A stretch of DNA of 10,177 nt from positions 1-10,177 of the forward strand of contig CAAGME010000003.1 of NCBI GenBank assembly GCA_900770945.1, in the 5' to 3' direction. Source of the DNA: Clostridia bacterium. GTDB lineage: Bacteria; Bacillota; Clostridia; Christensenellales; Borkfalkiaceae. This document shows, piece after piece, positions 6,744-10,177 of the stretch. How positions within the stretch are numbered: the first letter of the stretch is position 1; each line of letters begins with the position of its first letter. The translations under genes were made by a program, and so were the position numbers. The notes beneath the pieces are model-generated. The model saw only the letters and a program-made list of their open reading frames with translations. It ran no database searches and had not been told where the DNA came from.

Positions 6744-8281
6744 AGTAATTTCCTCAATTTGTTGAACACGGCTTCCGCAACCTTAACGCCGTCCGCAGCC
6801 GCGCTCGCTATTCCGCCCGCGTAACCGCAACCCTCTCCGCACGGGTAAAGGTTTTTTAGGCTCACGCTTTCAAAATTTTCGTTTCTCGTTATTCTTACGG
6901 GCGAAGAAGTTCTCGTTTCCGAGCCTGTCAACACCGCTCCGTCCGAGGCAAAACCGTTAAGCTTTTTATTCATATCAAAAAGCCCTGCTTTCAGGTTTTC
7001 GGATACTGCCTCGGGGAAGAGTTTTTCAAGCATGAAAAACTCAAATCCCCGCCTATAAGTCGGTAAAACGCCGTTTAAGCACTTTGTCGGCACGCCGTTT
7101 ATAAAGTCTATAGCAAGCTGAACGGGTGCTTTGTAATCACCCGCAGCAAGAAAAGTTTTGCGTTCGATTTCTCGTTGCAACATAACGCCGGCAAGCGGCG
7201 AATCGCTTAAAAAATCTTTTTTTACAACCTGACAAATAACTGCGCTGTTAGCGTTTATTCCGTCGCGCTTATAGTTGCTCATTCCGTTCACGACCGTTTC
7301 GCCCTCTTCGCTTGCCGCCGACACGACCACGCCGCCCGGACACATGCAAAAGGTGAAAACGCCCCTTGTCGACGGATGAGAAACAAGCTTATAATCGGCG
7401 GGCGGCAAACTTTTTGCTTTCGCAAATTTTTCGCCGTATCTTTCAAGGTTTATTCGGCCTTGCAACTGCTCGACCCTTACGCCCACGGCAAACTCCTTCT
7501 GCTCCATAAAAACGCCGGAAGAAAGAAGAGAAAAGAATGTATCCCGCGCGCTATGCCCTATCGCAAGGACAACAGAATCCGCATCGAAAACTCGCCCGTC
7601 CTCCGCTTTAACGCCGCAAGCGCAACCGTTTTTTTGGACAAGCGAACTTATTTTTGTCGAAAAATAAAATTCTCCGCCGAGTGAAATTATCTCGTTGCGA
7701 ATATTTTTTACGACGTCGGGAAGATTGTCGCTCCCTATATGCGGCTTGGACAAATACAAAATATCGCTCGGCGCACCGAATTTTACAAAATCTTGCAAAA
7801 CTTCTTTAATGACGGGGCTGTTGACCTGCGTGTTAAGTTTTCCGTCCGAAAACGCACCCGCGCCACCCTCGCCGAACTGCACGTTTGACGACGTATTAAG
7901 CTCGCCGCCGTCAAAAAAAGCGTTTACCGTTTTCGTCCTCTCTTCCACTCTTTCTCCGCGCTCGAAGATTATCGGTTTTATACCGTGCCGAGCAAGCGTG
8001 AGCGCGCAAAAAAGCCCCGCCGGACCTGCGCCGACAACTGCGACCGAACGAGAAACGGGTAACCTTTCGTATACTTTTTCGGGCAATTTTTCGTCTTCGT
8101 CGGACACGATTACGTTGTAAATTATTTTAATGTCCGATTTATGGCGCGCGTCTATCGATTTTTTTGCGATTTTGATTTTCAGTCCGTCGGCGTTTTTTAT
8201 GCCGATTTTTTTAGTAGCGCGTTTTATAAGCTCGCTTCCCTCGTCGAAAGGGCTAAGTTCTATCGTTAGTTGTTTTTTCAT
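6740..8281 (-). CDS. COG2509-like FAD-dependent dehydrogenase
   Basis: This 513-residue flavoprotein is of the uncharacterised 'FAD-dependent dehydrogenase' type. An N-terminal domain (about 1-75) contains the family-typical AKKSIDARHKSDIKIIYNV region (39-57). A Rossmann FAD site follows with VVGAGPAG (82-89) and an acidic end of strand 2 (FERGE, 106-110). NVQFGEGGAGAFSDGKL (133-149) is a conserved flavin-loop signature. The C-terminal part closes with PCGEGCGYAGGIASAAADG, the second FAD-binding patch. It is expected to be cytosolic, with substrate and electron partner unknown. I chose the ATG at 8279-8281 because GGAGG lies 6 nt upstream. An earlier in-frame ATG at 8299 lacks such a site and adds only MRRRIF. 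The gene overlaps the preceding BaiN/YhiN-like gene by 29 nt and the following ATP-grasp gene by 4 nt. Confidence 0.9.
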   Translation of the reverse strand: MKKQLTIELSPFDEGSELIKRATKKIGIKNADGLKIKIAKKSIDARHKSDIKIIYNVIVSDEDEKLPEKVYERLPVSRSVAVVGAGPAGLFCALTLARHGIKPIIFERGERVEERTKTVNAFFDGGELNTSSNVQFGEGGAGAFSDGKLNTQVNSPVIKEVLQDFVKFGAPSDILYLSKPHIGSDNLPDVVKNIRNEIISLGGEFYFSTKISSLVQKNGCACGVKAEDGRVFDADSVVLAIGHSARDTFFSLLSSGVFMEQKEFAVGVRVEQLQGRINLERYGEKFAKAKSLPPADYKLVSHPSTRGVFTFCMCPGGVVVSAASEEGETVVNGMSNYKRDGINANSAVICQVVKKDFLSDSPLAGVMLQREIERKTFLAAGDYKAPVQLAIDFINGVPTKCLNGVLPTYRRGFEFFMLEKLFPEAVSENLKAGLFDMNKKLNGFASDGAVLTGSETRTSSPVRITRNENFESVSLKNLYPCGEGCGYAGGIASAAADGVKVAEAVFNKLRKLL

Positions 8282-9485
8282 AAATATCCTCCGCCGCACA
8301 GACAGCCGACGAAAACGCCCATTGCAAGTTAAATCCTCCGCAATCGCCGTCCACGTTCAACGCCTCTCCTATTATATATAACCCGCTTTTTTTTTTGCTT
8401 TCAAAGCTTAACTTAAACACGTCTTTCGTGTCGATTCCGCCGTGCGTTACTTGCGCGTAAATAAAGCCCGTTGTACCGATAACCCTGCCTATATATCGTT
8501 TAATCGCATATATTGCCGTTTTTAAACTATCGTCCGAAAGCTCGCCGAGCGTTTGAACGTTAAAGATTTTTCGACAAATTTTTTCGCCTAATTTATTGTG
8601 AACGTAACCGCTTAAAAGCGTTTCCGAACTTTCTTCGGGAAAGCTTTCGCATTTCTTTTTTAAGCCTTTAAAGATTTCGTCCTCGCTTTTTTCGGGCAAA
8701 AATTCGACTAAAAGATACGGAGAAGCAACTTCCCCAAGGTATGAAGAAACTTCGAAAACGGCGTTGCCGCTTGCCCCCGTATCGGTAAACAGTAAATCGC
8801 CCACGGCGGTTTTAACGACGTTTTTACAATCCTTTCCGTCTGCAAGGCTAAGTTTAACGCGATGTTTTACGCCTTTTAAGCCTTTAAAAAACTCGTTTTC
8901 CGTTTTTAACTGTACGAGCGACGGTGAAAGCGGAGTTACGGTGTGTCCGAAGCCTTCCGCCAAAGAATAAGATTTGCCTTCCGTCCCCATTCCTTGCCCC
9001 GCGCTGCCGCCGAAAGCGAGAACGACTTTTTTTGCCTTAACCGAAAAGCCCTTTCCGCTCAACACAAAATTTCCGTCTTTTTTTTCGATTTTTTCGACAA
9101 AGCTTTCAAGAAAAACTTCCGTATCCTTAAGTGAAAGCCTTAACGCATCCAAAACGGCGTTAGCTTGCAATCCGCAAGGGTAAGCCCTGTCCTCTTCATA
9201 CGTTAAAAGTAAACCTAAATCGTTAAAAAAGCCCTCTATAGCTTTGTTATCGTACTTTTTAATTGCAAAAGAAGCAAAGTTTTTATCCCCGTGATAGCGT
9301 TCTATAGAAAGATTCGCATTGGTCAGGTTACCCCTGCCGTTGCCCGTTGCGAGTATCTTTTTTCCGACGCGTTTTTGGCTTTCCAAAACGCAGACGTTTT
9401 TAACGCCGAGCTTATTGAGTTTTACCGCCGTCACAAGCCCGGAAAACCCTCCTCCGACTATCGCGACTTCGTACAGATTTTTCAT
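8253..9485 (-). CDS. BaiN/YhiN (HI0933)-family NAD(P)/FAD-dependent oxidoreductase
   Basis: This 410-residue flavoprotein belongs to the HI0933-like family, whose member BaiN was assigned to bile-acid side reduction and RdsA to a related role. Most members have no proven substrate. VAIVGGGFSG (7-16) is the FAD Rossmann motif with E35 ending strand 2. GNGRGNLTN (48-56) is the family signature. VVLAFGGSAGQGMGTEG is the middle FAD-contact region, and the C-terminal GEALNVDGDCGGFNLQWAF (373-391) is the second signature. Length agrees with the family (about 400). It is the first gene of a three-gene operon, with AAGAGG about 5 nt before ATG (9483-9485) and an extended -10 promoter close upstream. 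The last 29 nt contain the ribosome binding site and start of the next flavoprotein. Bile-acid metabolism should not be inferred from family membership alone. Confidence 0.93.
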   Translation of the reverse strand: MKNLYEVAIVGGGFSGLVTAVKLNKLGVKNVCVLESQKRVGKKILATGNGRGNLTNANLSIERYHGDKNFASFAIKKYDNKAIEGFFNDLGLLLTYEEDRAYPCGLQANAVLDALRLSLKDTEVFLESFVEKIEKKDGNFVLSGKGFSVKAKKVVLAFGGSAGQGMGTEGKSYSLAEGFGHTVTPLSPSLVQLKTENEFFKGLKGVKHRVKLSLADGKDCKNVVKTAVGDLLFTDTGASGNAVFEVSSYLGEVASPYLLVEFLPEKSEDEIFKGLKKKCESFPEESSETLLSGYVHNKLGEKICRKIFNVQTLGELSDDSLKTAIYAIKRYIGRVIGTTGFIYAQVTHGGIDTKDVFKLSFESKKKSGLYIIGEALNVDGDCGGFNLQWAFSSAVCAAEDIYEKTTNDRT

Positions 9486-9515
9486 TTTTGCCTCTTGTAT
9501 TCAAATTCTGTAACT

Positions 9516-9524
9516 ATTGTAGCA
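9516..9524 (-). promoter_or_regulatory. Extended -10 promoter of the flavoprotein/ATP-grasp operon
   Basis: On the minus strand TGC-TACAAT forms an extended -10 element (TGnTATAAT-like). There is no good -35 at 17 nt. A TTGACG lies only 10 nt upstream, too close to act as one. The predicted start near 9509 gives a leader of about 24 nt holding the AAGAGG site. Confidence 0.55.
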
Positions 9525-9561
9525 TATTTTTCGTCAAAATTCTACTTTTTTAATTATTTAA

Positions 9562-9590
9562 TTGACTAAAACGATAAAATAGGCTAAAAT
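9562..9590 (+). promoter_or_regulatory. Upstream tandem promoter (P1) of the repeat-protein gene
   Basis: TTGACT (9562-9567) and TAAAAT (9585-9590) are separated by 17 nt, with a start expected near 9597. The -35/-10 hexamers and spacing equal those of the MBL-rho promoter. It would give a leader of about 140 nt for the gene at 9740. Confidence 0.65.
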
Positions 9591-9602
9591 ATGTTTAAGA
9601 AT

Positions 9603-9635
9603 ATACCGAATAAGAACAAAAACATACCGAATACG
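9603..9635 (+). promoter_or_regulatory. Pair of 12-nt direct repeats, operator-like
   Basis: ATACCGAATAAG (9603-9614) and ATACCGAATACG (9624-9635) match at 11 of 12 positions. They start 21 nt apart, two turns of DNA, on the same helical face. The second copy ends 9 nt before the -35 of the consensus promoter and downstream of the P1 start. This is the geometry of a site for a regulator bound in tandem. No such regulator gene is in the window. Confidence 0.45.
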
Positions 9636-9644
9636 TTTTCTCTA

Positions 9645-9673
9645 TTGACAATTTTTGCTTATCCGATTATAAT
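9645..9673 (+). promoter_or_regulatory. Perfect-consensus promoter (P2) of the repeat-protein gene
   Basis: TTGACA (9645-9650) and TATAAT (9668-9673) are both exact consensus hexamers with the optimal 17-nt spacer, in AT-rich DNA. The expected start is near 9680, with a leader of about 60 nt leading to GGAG (9725-9728) and ATG at 9740. Confidence 0.85.
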
Positions 9674-9739
9674 TTTGATATACACTTATACTTATATTTG
9701 CAAAAAAATTTAATAATTATAAACGGAGTGTGTTTTGAT

Positions 9740-10177
9740 ATGAACATTATCGAGTACTTCAGGAACAATCCAAAACTTTTTATCGTGACCGTTGCCGCCG
9801 TTGCGGCGGTGTTGATTGCGATAATCTTAATCGTCGTAATAAGATGCGTCGTTCGTAAAAGCGCAAAGACGAATTGCGAACCGATAACGCCCGAAACAGA
9901 CGACGCGCCGCAAAGCGAACCTGTCGACGAAAAGCCCGAGACCGAAGAAGCCGTAACCGTCGAAACGAACGATGCGGAAGAACTCCCCGCCGAAGAAAAG
10001 GAAGAGGAAGAAACCGTAACCGTCGAAGCGAGCGAAGCGGAAGAACTCCCCGTCGAAGAAACGGAAGAGGAACAAGCCGTAACCGTCGAAGCGAGCGAAG
10101 CGGAAGAACTCCCCGTCGAAGAAAAGGAAGAGGAACAAGCCGTAACCGTCGAAGCGAGCGAAGCGGAAGAACTCCCC
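9740..10177 (+). CDS. Membrane-anchored protein with Glu-rich 21-residue repeats (partial)
   Basis: This gene starts at 9740 and is open to the window end (146 codons seen, no stop). Residues 1-12 (MNIIEYFRNNPK) are followed by one strongly hydrophobic Ala/Val/Ile segment (13-34). Next come a basic flank with R35, R39, K40 and K43, an acidic Pro/Glu stretch (47-70), and tandem repeats of the form AVTVEASEAEELPVEEKEEEQ. These are units 71-91, 92-112 and 113-133, with a fourth begun at 134. There is no lipobox or clear signal-peptidase site. The positive flank after the membrane segment suggests N-out/C-in, putting the repeats in the cytoplasm, but this is an inference. GGAG lies 11 nt before ATG, a rather long spacing. 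I do not recognise the family. The rest of the protein, which may hold the functional domain, is outside the window. A long antisense frame here (10138-9827) is a by-product of the repeats. Confidence 0.8.
   Translation, partial: MNIIEYFRNNPKLFIVTVAAVAAVLIAIILIVVIRCVVRKSAKTNCEPITPETDDAPQSEPVDEKPETEEAVTVETNDAEELPAEEKEEEETVTVEASEAEELPVEETEEEQAVTVEASEAEELPVEEKEEEQAVTVEASEAEELP
9950..10177 (+). repeat. 63-bp in-frame tandem repeats
   Basis: Four units start at 9950, 10013, 10076 and 10139, the last cut by the window end after 39 nt. By direct comparison, units 2 and 3 differ at 2 of 63 bases, units 1 and 3 at 5 of 63, and the visible part of unit 4 is identical to unit 3. The period is 21 codons, so unit gain or loss keeps the frame. 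The increasing identity toward the right suggests recent duplication or conversion. Confidence 0.9.

Noticed and set aside
8282..8299. Six-codon N-terminal extension of the COG2509-like protein
   Set aside because: The GGAGG site at 8288-8292 lies inside the extension and serves the ATG at 8281.
9591..9713. 40-codon plus-strand frame with a hydrophobic segment, reminiscent of a small membrane toxin
   Set aside because: Its ATG directly abuts the P1 -10 box, so P1 transcripts begin after it. There is no proper ribosome binding site, and the frame runs through the P2 promoter and the direct repeats. AT-rich DNA readily gives such hydrophobic frames.
9827..10138. Minus-strand frame with Phe/Gly/Tyr-rich repeats
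   Set aside because: It is the antisense of the 63-bp acidic repeats. The plus strand has promoters, a ribosome binding site and an uninterrupted frame from 9740, while the antisense frame has none of these.

Overview
The window looks like chromosomal DNA of a Bacillota (Clostridia-type) bacterium, possibly an uncultured gut lineage. The evidence is sigma-A-like TTGACA/TATAAT promoters, purine-rich Shine-Dalgarno sites, AT-rich spacers between moderately GC-rich genes, a compact Rho, and household families common in Clostridia (BaiN/YhiN-type flavoprotein, COG2509-type flavoprotein, DltE/YqjQ-like SDR). The taxonomic placement is an inference. I see no phage, plasmid, transposase, CRISPR, tRNA or rRNA signal.

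Layout, left to right. Positions 1-220 hold no credible gene. They contain a terminator-like hairpin and a block that I think is a dispersed repeat. Positions 221-2992 form a tight minus-strand operon, in transcription order: MTA/SAH nucleosidase, ArsB/NhaD-type membrane transporter, SDR oxidoreductase, with 15-nt gaps. A divergent plus-strand gene (3080-3709, TTG start) encodes a class I glutamine amidotransferase-like C26 hydrolase. Its 3' end overlaps the 3' end of rho by 17 nt. Positions 5708-3693 (minus) hold an MBL-fold hydrolase followed by the transcription terminator rho. They are served by a well-formed promoter at 5811-5839 and a roughly 95-nt leader that contains a 12-bp hairpin and a possible 19-codon upstream ORF ending in an ATGA overlap. 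Positions 9485-5889 (minus) hold a translationally coupled trio: BaiN/YhiN-like flavoprotein, COG2509-like flavoprotein (29-nt overlap), and a RimK-like ATP-grasp ligase (ATGA overlap).

The right edge is the least ordinary part. A 254-bp divergent spacer carries an extended -10 promoter for the flavoprotein operon. Facing the other way are two tandem plus-strand promoters, one a perfect TTGACA-17-TATAAT. Between them sit two 12-nt direct repeats exactly 21 nt apart. They lead into a gene starting at 9740 that runs off the window: one transmembrane segment, a basic stop-transfer, then 21-residue Glu-rich tandem repeats encoded by nearly identical 63-bp units. Its function cannot be named from what is visible.

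Most of the window is housekeeping or salvage metabolism. The points worth a second look are the truncated acidic-repeat membrane protein with its promoter architecture, and the structured leader ahead of the MBL-rho operon.
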